NCBI GenBank assembly: GCA_963699305.1
Contig: OY969431.1
Span: forward strand, 496,001-560,000
From: JBGQAS01 sp963699305
Lineage (GTDB): Bacteria > Chloroflexota > Anaerolineae > Anaerolineales > Anaerolineaceae
Reading direction: 5' to 3'
DNA: 64,000 bases
Part shown: positions 37,640 through 46,023 of the stretch, piece by piece
Numbering within the stretch: the stretch's first letter is position 1
How the letters are laid out: every line of letters starts with the position of its first letter
Position numbers and translations under genes: made by a program
Notes under the pieces: model-generated
Databases searched by the model: none
Seen by the model: the letters and a program-made list of their open reading frames with translations, nothing else
Told to the model about the DNA's origin: nothing

Positions 37640-38491
37640 CCAAGGATTTTTTCCACAATCGAATCCAATTCCTCATCCGAATAATAATGAATGGTCAAAG
37701 TTCCCCCATGAGCCGAATGTTGCAAAGTGACTTTAGTCCCCAGTTGATCGCGCAACCGTGATTCCAATTCTTTAATCTCAGGGGATTTTTCAGGATTAAT
37801 TTTCGAGTTTTGGTTTCTCACCGGACAGTTTTTTACACAATTCCTCCGCCTGCCGGACATTGAGATCGTGAGTGATCATTGTTTGCAGTGCTGCATTTTG
37901 TGCCTGTACAGAAGGTAAACTTAATATCGTACGTGCATGCCCTTCTGAGATTTTTCCCTCTGCCAAAGCTTTCCTTGCTTGCTCAGAGAGGTTGAGCAGT
38001 CTTAACGTATTTGCTATCGTGGCTCGGTTTTTTCCAACCCTCACAGCGATCTCTTCCTGCTTCAATTGAAAATGTTCGACAAGTTGATGATATGCTTCAG
38101 CAGTCTCCAGTGGATTTAGATCTTCACGCTGGACATTTTCGATCAGTGCGAGTTCTAATCTTTCCTGGTCGCTTACCTGCCTAATGATCACTGGCACCAT
38201 ATCCAGCCCTGCCAACTGAGCTGCGCGTAAACGTCTTTCACCAGCAATGAGGACATACGAACCAGAACTCAAGTCTTGCGAGACAATCAAGGGTTGTAAA
38301 ATGCCGTGCTCATGGATGGAATCAGCTAATTCCTGAAGTTCCTTAGGTTCGATTTCAAACCTTGGTTGCATCGGATTGGGTTTTATTTTATTTATCGAAA
38401 TAAAACTGCTGCCAAGTTCTGGATTTTCAGAATCCAAACCGGGAATCAATGCATCCAACCCTCTACCCAATCCAGCTTTACGAGCCATCAT
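37636..38491 (-). CDS. parB: ParB chromosome-partitioning protein, frameshifted in this sequence
   Basis: CTPase clamp that loads at parS and spreads. Amino end G-L-G-R-G-L-D-A-L-I-P, CTP-binding A-G-E-R-R-L-R-A, HTH with I-A-V-R-V-G-K-N-R-A-T-I. The frame breaks near 37797 in an AAAA run after K-L-E. One A fewer restores L-E-I-N-P-E-K-S-P-E and the dimerisation domain ending in V-E-K-I-L-G, about 284 aa. Start ATG preceded by GGAGAG. It lies 12 bases after parA. No parS-like 16-mer was seen in the window. Confidence 0.93.
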
Positions 38492-38503
38492 ATGATCTCT
38501 CCA

Positions 38504-39289
38504 TTAGAGCTCAGGGATAGTTATTCCATCCTGTTGTAAAATTTCACGAGTCAATTCTGAATAAGCCTTGGCACCCATTGAGTCAGGTGAAAATGCGGAG
38601 ATTGGCAAACCATGCGAAGGAGCCTCTGCTAGACGTACTGAGCGCGGTACAACAGAAGAGAACACCAAATTTGGGAAGAACTTGTGAACTTCGTCAACAA
38701 CATCTTTTCCCAATTGGGTCCGCCCCAGATACATCGTCAGGATGATGCCGCGAATCTTTAGGTTGCTAAAAAATGCGTTCTTTACACGGGTGATTGTGGA
38801 TGTAAGTTGCCCCAGACCTTCCAAGGCGAGATATTCGCATTGAACAGGGATTAAAATTCCATCTTTTGCCGCAACCAATCCATTTATGGTAAGCAGTGAG
38901 AGAGATGGTGGGCAATCAATTAAAATATAATCATAACGATCTGCGACTGGTGCAAGCGCATCTTTTAATTTGGTTTCCCGGCTTGGCACATCTATCAATT
39001 CTATATCTGCACCAGCCAGGGAAGGTGATGAAGGCAGGAGGGAAATTTTAAGCCTTGGATTATGTAGTATTTGAGGTGAAATTGGACTTGCCCCAATCAA
39101 TACTTCATACGTCCCCACTTTTACATTGCGTTTATCAATCCCGAGGCAGGAAGTCGCATTGGCTTGTGGGTCGAGGTCAACTAATAAAACCCGCTGTCCA
39201 AAGTAACCTAAATACGCGCCAACATTGATTGCTGAGGTTGTCTTACCCACTCCACCTTTTTGGTTTGCAAATGTATAGATGCGGGTCAT
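38504..39289 (-). CDS. parA: ParA/Soj chromosome-partitioning ATPase
   Basis: 261 aa. Deviant Walker A with K-G-G-V-G-K-T-T-S, Walker A' V-L-L-V-D-L-D-P-Q-A-N, and Walker B I-L-I-D-C-P-P-S-L. Partner of ParB in origin segregation. Start overlaps the end of the PfkB-family gene (ATGA), so parAB is transcribed from the pfkB promoter. Confidence 0.96.
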   Translation of the reverse strand: MTRIYTFANQKGGVGKTTSAINVGAYLGYFGQRVLLVDLDPQANATSCLGIDKRNVKVGTYEVLIGASPISPQILHNPRLKISLLPSSPSLAGADIELIDVPSRETKLKDALAPVADRYDYILIDCPPSLSLLTINGLVAAKDGILIPVQCEYLALEGLGQLTSTITRVKNAFFSNLKIRGIILTMYLGRTQLGKDVVDEVHKFFPNLVFSSVVPRSVRLAEAPSHGLPISAFSPDSMGAKAYSELTREILQQDGITIPEL

Positions 39290-40152
39290 TTTGTTTTGTA
39301 ATCCGGTAGAACTTCAATTAAAGATTGAGTTACTTCCTCAGGATTTGGCACCCCTTCCAATCCTTTTCGAGTAACGGAATTTGCTGCAAGCAAGGTTGCA
39401 AAACGAGCAGCTTCCCAAGGATCGCGTGTCTGTTGCAGACGGATAAAGAATACTGTGGCAAATATATCCCCAGCACCGACCGGGTCGATCTCCTGTTTTT
39501 TTGGAGGTTTGAAATATCGCATATCCCCGTTCCAATACAACCGGGCACCTGCTGCACCTTCTGTAACAACCAGAACACGAGACAGGGAGAGAAATTTTTC
39601 CACCTGAGTTTCGTCGTTCTGCACATCTTCGATGCTCATCACAATTGCTGAAGCGAAGGGAAGAGTCTTATTTGCGTCCTCCCAAATTTGCAAGGATACA
39701 CGACCTTTTGAATCCCATCGACGTAACCATCCCTGCGGTGTTATCCCAATAAATGAATTCGGAAAAGCATGAATGATATTGTCATCCAATTCCTGTACAA
39801 CCGGACCCAGATGAACGATAGGTGTTTTTCTCCATTCATCAGGGATTTGTGCAGCAGTTAGACTGCATGCCCGATGATGTAGAATCTGGATGCGTCCTTC
39901 CGGCGTGGCGATATTTTCGAAAGTACTCGTCTGCGAGCTTTCTTTTGCTACGATGGAAATACCATTTAGGAGATCAAGCTTAAATCCAGGGTGATATGCC
40001 GTAACAATCCCTACCCGTAACCCTAATGCCTTTGCAGTTAATGCAGCATACGACACAGTTCCACCCAGTCGCAAACCTCCTGGGACAACATCCTGGGTAA
40101 TATGCCCAATGACCAAATAATCAACAGGCTCTAATGTTTTAAGAAAAGACAT
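39286..40152 (-). CDS. PfkB-family carbohydrate kinase
   Basis: 288 aa. Ribokinase fold: amino G-G-T-V-S-Y-A-A-L, carboxy D-P-V-G-A-G-D-I-F-A with the anion hole and catalytic Asp. Substrate unknown. First gene of the seven-gene minus operon pfkB-parA-parB-amidohydrolase-kinase-kinase-regulator, all with overlaps or gaps below 15 bases. The start ATG follows a -10 box by 6 bases. Confidence 0.88.
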   Translation of the reverse strand: MSFLKTLEPVDYLVIGHITQDVVPGGLRLGGTVSYAALTAKALGLRVGIVTAYHPGFKLDLLNGISIVAKESSQTSTFENIATPEGRIQILHHRACSLTAAQIPDEWRKTPIVHLGPVVQELDDNIIHAFPNSFIGITPQGWLRRWDSKGRVSLQIWEDANKTLPFASAIVMSIEDVQNDETQVEKFLSLSRVLVVTEGAAGARLYWNGDMRYFKPPKKQEIDPVGAGDIFATVFFIRLQQTRDPWEAARFATLLAANSVTRKGLEGVPNPEEVTQSLIEVLPDYKTK

Positions 40153-40158
40153 GGATGA

Positions 40159-40164
40159 ATTATA
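40159..40164 (-). promoter_or_regulatory. -10 box implying a leaderless start for the pfkB-par operon
   Basis: TATAAT on the minus strand, preceded by GG, ending 6 bases before ATG 40152; no ribosome site between. Likely the main promoter of the seven-gene operon. Confidence 0.55.
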
Positions 40165-40172
40165 CCTGAAGC

Positions 40173-40718
40173 TTACTCGGTTGCTTTTTTCTTTTCATTG
40201 TCCGAGGATTCAGGGTTCGTGGAATCTTCAAATAAAGGTAATTCCTGTAATGCATCTTCAATGGAGGCATTTTCTTTGCGAGCACCCGGTACCGGGGTTG
40301 CACAATACGGGCATAAGCTCCAATTCAACTCAAGAAGATGTTTACAGCGATGACAGGGTTTTTTCAAACGTGTGTGACAATTGGGACATACGATCCATTC
40401 TTTCTGGATTTGACGACCACATCCAGGGCATTCCATATTCTCTTCAATCGATTGAAGCATGGTTTCTTCTTCGAGCGATTTTTGGTATTCATCTTCGATC
40501 GTTCGAGCAGGGCGCAGAAGTAGATATATCAGGATTCCAGGAAGAAATAGGATTGCGCTGACCAGGACAGCAAGGAAATGAACGAGGCGATTCCGGGTCC
40601 GGCTGCGAATGTCCCGATAAGTCCAGATGATCAGGCTTAGCCAGAGGGTAACAAGAAACGCTGCTCCAAAGCCCGATGCAATCAATATCAAATTAGAAGA
40701 TGCAGCAGATTGATTCAT
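40173..40718 (-). CDS. membrane protein with double zinc-ribbon
   Basis: 181 aa, function not recognised. Two hydrophobic segments (about residues 10-33 and 47-66), then an acidic linker and two zinc ribbons: C-P-G-C with C-P-N-C, and C-H-R-C with C-P-Y-C (about 97-145). Similar proteins are frequent in Chloroflexota and may act in protein-protein assembly. TATAAT on the minus strand (40741-40736) gives a very short leader. Confidence 0.75.
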   Translation of the reverse strand: MNQSAASSNLILIASGFGAAFLVTLWLSLIIWTYRDIRSRTRNRLVHFLAVLVSAILFLPGILIYLLLRPARTIEDEYQKSLEEETMLQSIEENMECPGCGRQIQKEWIVCPNCHTRLKKPCHRCKHLLELNWSLCPYCATPVPGARKENASIEDALQELPLFEDSTNPESSDNEKKKATE

Positions 40719-40826
40719 ATTACTATTCCCTAAAAATTATAGCATGGATGAGAAGAAAGCTTGCGGAACATACAACCATCCTGATAGTTTACAAAACGCC
40801 TTGGAATTTAGGAGTCAAAATGGAAA

Positions 40827-41529
40827 ATGAGACTTAAAGTTAATACTCCCATCGAATAAAGGATCTTGAGGTTACTGAACGTCCACGGGACCGGCTTGAA
40901 AACCTGGGACCGGAAAGCTTGAATAATTCTGAACTGCTGGCGATTTTATTGAGAACCGGCACCCATGGTGAAAGTGCTGTCGAAATGGCTGGCAGGCTTC
41001 TGTTGCTCTTTGGTAATTTACATGGCATCCAAAAGATCAGTATTCACGAACTGGCATCTCAACATGGGGCGGGTAAGGTAAAAGCTGAGGAAATTAAAGC
41101 TGCCTTGGAAATTGGCAAACGGAGCCGCAATGAAAAATCATTGGAAACCCAAGCGATTCACAGCCCTGAAGATGCTGCGAATTTAGTCCGTTACGCATGG
41201 AGCATTTGGTGCAGGAAAATTTATGGGTGATGTGCCTGGATGTGCGCAACAGAAACCTGGGTATTGAAAAATTATACAAAGGTTCGCTTACACTTTCCCA
41301 GGTGAGGGTGGGTGAAGTTTTCCGTACAGCCATCATCCGGAATTCCGCAAGCATCATCGTTTTTCATAACCATCCAAGCGGTGATCCATCTGCAAGTGCA
41401 GAGGATATCGCATTAACGAAAGCAATACAACAATCCGGAACGCTACTGGATATTCCCCTTCTCGATCACATCATTATTGGCGCAGGATCCTTCGTATCTT
41501 TGAAGGAAAAGAAGATAATCGATGGATAA
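40827..41529 (+). CDS. radC: RadC-family JAB-domain protein, frameshifted and with unresolved start
   Basis: Readable from 40853: R-I-K-D-L-E-V-T-E-R-P-R-D-R-L, then a helix-hairpin-helix stretch (S-E-L-L-A-I-L-L-R-T-G). The frame breaks near 41196; the other frame continues M-E-H-L-V-Q-E-N-L-W-V and holds the JAMM metal motif F-H-N-H-P-S-G-D-P-S. Adding one base (for example after TACG) joins them. The 5' end is also broken: upstream in the first frame there are two TAA, and ATG 40827 (M-R-L-K-V-N-T-P) would need one extra C in CCC at 40848-40850. RadC role in repair is unproven in bacteria. Confidence 0.82.
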
Positions 41530-41541
41530 AAACAAGGTTTG

Positions 41542-41570
41542 TTGACAAAAAATCCGGCTCGTGTTAATAT
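41542..41570 (+). promoter_or_regulatory. tRNA promoter
   Basis: TTGACA (41542-41547), 17-base spacer, TAATAT (41565-41570). Start predicted near 41577, five bases before the mature 5' end. Confidence 0.75.
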
Positions 41571-41581
41571 TCCTGCGCTTT

Positions 41582-41653
41582 GGCGAGGTAGCTCAATGGT
41601 GGAGCAGTGGACTCATAAGCCATTGGTTGTGGGTTCAAGTCCCACCCTCGCCA
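41582..41653 (+). tRNA. tRNA with CAT anticodon (elongator Met, or Ile2)
   Basis: 72-nt cloverleaf, CCA not encoded (ends A then CTA). Acceptor GGCGAGG/CCTCGCC and T arm GTGGG-TTCAAGT-CCCAC are perfect; D arm GCTC/GAGC. The anticodon loop is CTCATAA, anticodon CAT. The anticodon stem GTGGA/GCCAT has an A-G mismatch at 31/39 and G-T at 27/43. G1-C72 pairing and no GGG/CCC run exclude initiator tRNA. It has its own promoter and terminator. Confidence 0.9.
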
Positions 41654-41655
41654 CT

Positions 41656-41685
41656 AAAGATCAGATTTACATCTGGTCTTTTTTT
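41656..41685 (+). terminator. intrinsic terminator after the tRNA
   Basis: 11-bp stem A-A-A-G-A-T-C-A-G-A-T / A-T-C-T-G-G-T-C-T-T-T with one G-T pair, loop TTAC, followed by a run of T. Confidence 0.85.
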
Positions 41686-41760
41686 ACTACTCTCTGCCAG
41701 AATCACGATTCATCGATAATATATTTCTTTACAGGTTTTTCCATTTGTGGAATATTTTTG

Positions 41761-41766
41761 TATAAT
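41761..41766 (+). promoter_or_regulatory. -10 box implying a leaderless start for udk
   Basis: TATAAT ending 6 bases before ATG 41773. The preceding bases are A/T rich and hold no ribosome site. Confidence 0.6.
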
Positions 41767-41772
41767 ACTTTT

Positions 41773-42414
41773 ATGTCATCCAGATTTCCTCCACTTGTCA
41801 TTGCCATTGCTGGCGGTTCGGGTAGCGGTAAAACCACTGTTGCAAATGTCATCCTCGATAAAGTTGGCACGCATCGAATTGCATACTTGCCCCACGATGC
41901 ATATTATCGTGATCTGACAGACTTGCCACCTGCTCAACGCGCCCAGATCAATTTTGATCATCCGAACTCGCTCGAGACAGATCTTCTCATCAAACATATC
42001 AAACAATTGAAATCCTGGCGACCGGTCGATCTTCCGGTGTATGATTTCGCGCACCATTCTCGTACGGACAAATTCATCCGAGTCGATGCCAAACGGGTGA
42101 TCATTGTGGAGGGTATTCTTATTTTGGCGGAGACTCAATTGCGGGAATTGTTTGACATCAAGATTTTTGTGGATACAGATCCGGATCTCCGCTTCATCCG
42201 GCGTTTGGAAAGAGATATATCCGAGCGTGGTCGAACCGTTGAAAATGTCATCCATCAATACACAACAACGGTCCGACCGATGCACCTTGAATTTGTCGAA
42301 CCTTCCAAACGGTATGCAGATGTCATTATCCCGGAAGGTGGCTTCAATTCAGTAGCACTCGAAATGGTTATTGCAAGGGTTGAAGCGCTCCTTCAGGCTG
42401 AGGATGAGGAATGA
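41773..42414 (+). CDS. udk: uridine kinase
   Basis: Phosphorylates uridine and cytidine with ATP or GTP in pyrimidine salvage; upp, which salvages uracil, is also in the window. Start chosen at ATG 41773; the open frame reaches back to 41539 through the tRNA but that is not coding. 213 aa as expected. Walker A G-G-S-G-S-G-K-T-T, substrate region Y-D-F-A-H-H-S-R-T, and R-R-L-E-R-D-I-S-E-R-G-R-T. Overlaps the VTT gene by ATGA. Confidence 0.95.
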   Translation: MSSRFPPLVIAIAGGSGSGKTTVANVILDKVGTHRIAYLPHDAYYRDLTDLPPAQRAQINFDHPNSLETDLLIKHIKQLKSWRPVDLPVYDFAHHSRTDKFIRVDAKRVIIVEGILILAETQLRELFDIKIFVDTDPDLRFIRRLERDISERGRTVENVIHQYTTTVRPMHLEFVEPSKRYADVIIPEGGFNSVALEMVIARVEALLQAEDEE

Positions 42415-42992
42415 CAACCCCCAACCGGGGTAATAAAACTGCATTCATTAAAAAACCCTGGGTAATTACAACTGTTCGAATCCTATCCTTGATACTTGTC
42501 ATTGGATTGACCGTTTGCCTTTTCCTTTTTCGGAAGGAGGTAAAGAAACTTGAAATCTACGGATATCCGGGGATCTTTCTTGTTTCGATCCTGGCAAATG
42601 CCACCATCATTCTTCCTGTCCCCGGTGTTCTTTTTACATCGGCTATGGGTGCAGTTCTTAATCCGTTTTGGGTAGCAGTAGCTGCCGGGGCTGGTGCAGC
42701 AATTGGTGAAATCACGGGGTATATTGCAGGTTTTAGCGGGCAGGCAATAGTTGAAAACCGCAAGTGGTATGACCGGTTCACACGCTGGATGAAGAAATAT
42801 GGAGATATTACAATTTTGATCCTTGCCGTTATCCCCAATCCCTTATTTGATGTTGCAGGCATGGTCGCAGGAGCATTGAAATTGCCCCTTTGGCGTTATC
42901 TCCTTTGGTGCACTATTGGGAAAATCCTAAAAATGCTTTTGTTTGCATATTTTGGCGCTTATATTTCCACGTTGATCCCTTGGGCATTCTAA
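42411..42992 (+). CDS. VTT-domain (DedA/SNARE-associated) membrane protein
   Basis: 193 aa. Four to five hydrophobic segments. The family loop with P-G-V-L-F-T-S-A-M-G-A-V and G-A-A-I-G-E-I-T-G-Y-I-A-G, and the second loop with I-P-N-P-L-F-D-V-A-G. This YqaA-like branch belongs to the DedA superfamily of lipid-transport proteins. No substrate can be given. Confidence 0.88.
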   Translation: MTTPNRGNKTAFIKKPWVITTVRILSLILVIGLTVCLFLFRKEVKKLEIYGYPGIFLVSILANATIILPVPGVLFTSAMGAVLNPFWVAVAAGAGAAIGEITGYIAGFSGQAIVENRKWYDRFTRWMKKYGDITILILAVIPNPLFDVAGMVAGALKLPLWRYLLWCTIGKILKMLLFAYFGAYISTLIPWAF

Positions 42993-43008
42993 ATTCACAG
43001 GAGTGGCG

Positions 43009-44376
43009 ATGACAATAAAAACGAAGGCAGACGCTTTTCTTGAATCTCATCTTGAAGAGCATATCACTGAACTATCGCTTCTTTGCGCACAACCTTCAGT
43101 CTCTACAATAAATCTGGGATTGACGGATTGTGCAGCTTTAGTAGAAAAAATGTTGAAAAAGCGGGGTTTTTTAACAAAATTAATTCATACTGCTGGCGCT
43201 CCGGTTGTATTCGGTGAGAGAAAAGGTCGGAGCGAAAAAACGATCCTTTTTTACAATCATTACGATGTTCAACCACCTGAACCACTCGAGTTGTGGACAA
43301 CACCACCTTTCGAACCTAATCTTCGAGACGGAAAGTTATTCGCCCGCGGTGCCACGGATGACAAGGGTGAAATTATGACACGTCTTGCAGCAATCGATGC
43401 CTTATTGGAAACTGAGGGGGACCTTCCCTGTACGATAAAGTTTTGTATCGAAGGCGAGGAAGAGTCCAGCAGCGAGCATATCCGGGATGTTGTACTAGGT
43501 AATAAAGACCTATTGGCAGCGGACGCTTGCATATGGGAATTTGGTGAAGTCGACTCGATGGGTCATCCTCGCCAATACCTTGGAGTTCGCGGCATCAGTT
43601 ATGTTGAACTCACAGTGGAGACAGCAAAAAAAGATGTACACTCCGGATTGGGGGGCTCAATATTCCCAAATGCCGCATGGCGATTGATTTGGGCACTTGA
43701 TTCCTTAAAAGATGAGAATGAAAATATATTAATCGATGGATTTTTTGATCGAGTAAAGAAGCCAAGCGAAACAGACGTTCACCTTATGGGTTTACTTCCG
43801 GAAACCAGTGAAGAATATCGGGAAATGTACGGAGTCCGGAATTTTCTAAAAGGGATGACCGGGGGAACGGAATTGAGGTCGGCAGAAGTATTTGAACCCA
43901 CCTGCACAATTTGCGGCATCACTTCCGGGTATCAAGGTCCGGGATGTAAAACGGTACTACCTCATTTTGCAAGCGCCAAAATTGATTTCCGACTTGTACC
44001 TGATCAACAATCCGGTGAAATTGTCGGTTTATTGCGCAAGCATCTTGACTCCAAGGGATTTTCTGACGTGAAAATAACAGACTTAGGACATGAAGGACCT
44101 TCGAAAACAGATCCAAATGATCCTTTTGTACGCCTGGTTGTAGCTGCTGCTGACGAAGTTTACGAAAAACCCATGTTGATCGTGCCTTGCGTTGGTGGTT
44201 CCGGACCCAACCAGGTATTTGCTGACACCTTGAGAATCCCGATTGTTACGGCAGGGTGTGGTTATCCAGGTGGAAATACACATGCACCCGATGAACATGT
44301 GCGCCTAGACCTCTTACTTCTTTGTGCCAAACACCTTTCCCGTGTGATGAAAAATTTTGCGTTGATGAAAAGTTAG
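43009..44376 (+). CDS. M20-family metallopeptidase (dipeptidase-like)
   Basis: 455 aa. Start chosen at ATG 43009 after AGGAG; GTG 43003 overlaps that site. Metal ligands: N-H-Y-D-V-Q-P, A-T-D-D-K-G-E and the E-G-E-E-E-S-S-S-E block, with further His in V-H-S-G-L-G-G. The insertion dimerisation domain follows. Nearest to carnosinase-like cytosolic dipeptidases (CNDP type). It lies 16 bases after the VTT gene, probably one operon with udk. Confidence 0.92.
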   Translation: MTIKTKADAFLESHLEEHITELSLLCAQPSVSTINLGLTDCAALVEKMLKKRGFLTKLIHTAGAPVVFGERKGRSEKTILFYNHYDVQPPEPLELWTTPPFEPNLRDGKLFARGATDDKGEIMTRLAAIDALLETEGDLPCTIKFCIEGEEESSSEHIRDVVLGNKDLLAADACIWEFGEVDSMGHPRQYLGVRGISYVELTVETAKKDVHSGLGGSIFPNAAWRLIWALDSLKDENENILIDGFFDRVKKPSETDVHLMGLLPETSEEYREMYGVRNFLKGMTGGTELRSAEVFEPTCTICGITSGYQGPGCKTVLPHFASAKIDFRLVPDQQSGEIVGLLRKHLDSKGFSDVKITDLGHEGPSKTDPNDPFVRLVVAAADEVYEKPMLIVPCVGGSGPNQVFADTLRIPIVTAGCGYPGGNTHAPDEHVRLDLLLLCAKHLSRVMKNFALMKS

Positions 44377-44471
44377 AGAAATATAGAAATAGGATAATTT
44401 ATATCCGATAAGATTTGTTTCATTGTACAATAATGATGTTGGTAAGAAAGCTCGTTTTCAGGAGATCAAAT

Positions 44472-45887
44472 ATGGAAAAGAAATATACTGCGGTGATAAT
44501 CGGTGGGGGTCCCTCGGGGCATAGCTGTGCCGTAAGGATTTCGCAGTTGGGGGGACGCGTGGCGCTTGTCGAAAGAGATTATGTGGGTGGAATTTGCACG
44601 AATTGGGGATGCACACCCAGCAAAGCGATGATCGAATCTGCAAAAGTTTCCAGGGAAGTGCATGAGAGTGACAAGTATGGGATCCAGGTAAAAGAGATCA
44701 AGATCGATTTTCTCAAGGTAGCGGAACGGAGAAATAAAGTAGTCTTGCAGACCAGGAACTTCATTAAATCTCTGCTCGAAAAATATCACATTGATATTTA
44801 TTCCGGCGAAGCGATCATCGAATCTCCTGCTTCTGTAAAAGTGAAATTTGGTAAATTAGATATTGATGGAACCACCATGCACTACGATGGCAACGAGGAG
44901 ATACTTCAAACTGAAAACATCGTCATCGCTACCGGTTCGCAACCACTCATCCCAGATTTCATCGATAAGGCAGACCCCTCGATTGTGAGCAGCAATCGAT
45001 TGATTTCCATTAATAAATTGCCCAAAAACCTGACGATCGTTGGTGGGGGTGTGATTGGATTGGAATTTGCGACCATTTTTGCCAACCTTGGGAGTAAAGT
45101 GACAATCGTAGAGTATTTGCCCAGAGTCTTGGCAGGAATGGATCCTGATATTTCAGAAGAGATTACAAAACAATTAATTCGTAGTGGTGTAAAGATTTAC
45201 ACTAACCATAAAGTATTGAGTATCCATAAAGGTGTCCTCAGCGCTGAAGAGCAGAATAAAAAACAAATCATCGAGGTCAAATCCGATATGTTCTTGATTG
45301 CCATCGGACGAAATGCGGTTATCCACCAAGAAACGTATTCGAAATTAGGCATTCAATTTTCACGCAAAGGTGTGGAGGTTGATGATTTTCTCCAAACAAA
45401 TATTCCAGGTGTATGGGGAATTGGTGACGCTACCGGGAAGTCCATCCTTGCACATGTGGGAATCCAACAAGGTATCATCGCAGCAGAAAATATCATGAAT
45501 CACGATAAGCAATTCCGGAGAATGGATTACTCGGTGATTCCAGCAATCGTTTACTCCATCCCAGAGATAGGCATGGTAGGATCTGTACCAACGGATCTTG
45601 GAGATGTGAAAATTGTTAAAGTTCCTTTTGCGATAAATCTCCGGGCAAATATCGAAGAAAAAAATGACGGGTTTGTGAAGTTATGGATCAAAGAAGATAA
45701 GTTGGTTGCCGCTCAGGCCATCGGATACAATGTATCTGAAATCTTTCAAGAATATGCCAACATGATCGCCCTTGATTCAAATGTTGAAGATGTTGCCAGG
45801 ATCATCCATGCCCATCCGACATATTCTGAAATTGCACGCTCTGCAATCGACTATGCGTATGGGAAAGCGGTGGATTTCTATTTATGA
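44472..45887 (+). CDS. pyridine nucleotide-disulfide oxidoreductase, dihydrolipoamide dehydrogenase-like
   Basis: 471 aa from ATG 44472, preceded by AGGAG; the longer frame from 44415 has no support. FAD site G-G-G-P-S-G-H-S-C-A, redox-active C42-T-N-W-G-C47 (the usual C-L-N-V-G-C), NAD site V-G-G-G-V-I-G-L-E-F-A, and the catalytic H-A-H-P-T-Y-S-E of the partner subunit. Probably Lpd, but no 2-oxoacid dehydrogenase or glycine-cleavage genes lie near, so the exact partner is unknown. TGTACAAT (44424-44431) is a likely promoter. Confidence 0.88.
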   Translation: MEKKYTAVIIGGGPSGHSCAVRISQLGGRVALVERDYVGGICTNWGCTPSKAMIESAKVSREVHESDKYGIQVKEIKIDFLKVAERRNKVVLQTRNFIKSLLEKYHIDIYSGEAIIESPASVKVKFGKLDIDGTTMHYDGNEEILQTENIVIATGSQPLIPDFIDKADPSIVSSNRLISINKLPKNLTIVGGGVIGLEFATIFANLGSKVTIVEYLPRVLAGMDPDISEEITKQLIRSGVKIYTNHKVLSIHKGVLSAEEQNKKQIIEVKSDMFLIAIGRNAVIHQETYSKLGIQFSRKGVEVDDFLQTNIPGVWGIGDATGKSILAHVGIQQGIIAAENIMNHDKQFRRMDYSVIPAIVYSIPEIGMVGSVPTDLGDVKIVKVPFAINLRANIEEKNDGFVKLWIKEDKLVAAQAIGYNVSEIFQEYANMIALDSNVEDVARIIHAHPTYSEIARSAIDYAYGKAVDFYL

Positions 45888-45910
45888 TCTAGAAAGCCAT
45901 GAATAATTGA

Positions 45911-45944
45911 AATGGTTTGCTTTTTCGACAGCAAGCCATTTTTA
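45911..45944 (+). terminator. intrinsic terminator after the disulfide oxidoreductase
   Basis: Stem A-A-T-G-G-T-T-T-G-C-T with A-G-C-A-A-G-C-C-A-T-T (one G-T pair), loop of eight bases, then a T-rich run. Confidence 0.8.
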
Positions 45945-46023
45945 TTACGCTTCCAGGATAACATAACCTTTACGATCCCAGAACCAATGTATTTGTTATT
46001 CAACAGCTTAGACATGGAATCAA

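Noticed and set aside
37636..39289. parS sites beside parAB
   Set aside because: No sequence close to the TGTTTCACGTGAAACA consensus was found by eye in the region.
41539..41772. Amino-terminal extension of the uridine kinase reading frame
   Set aside because: It runs through the tRNA and its terminator; the -10 and ATG at 41773 fit the family start.
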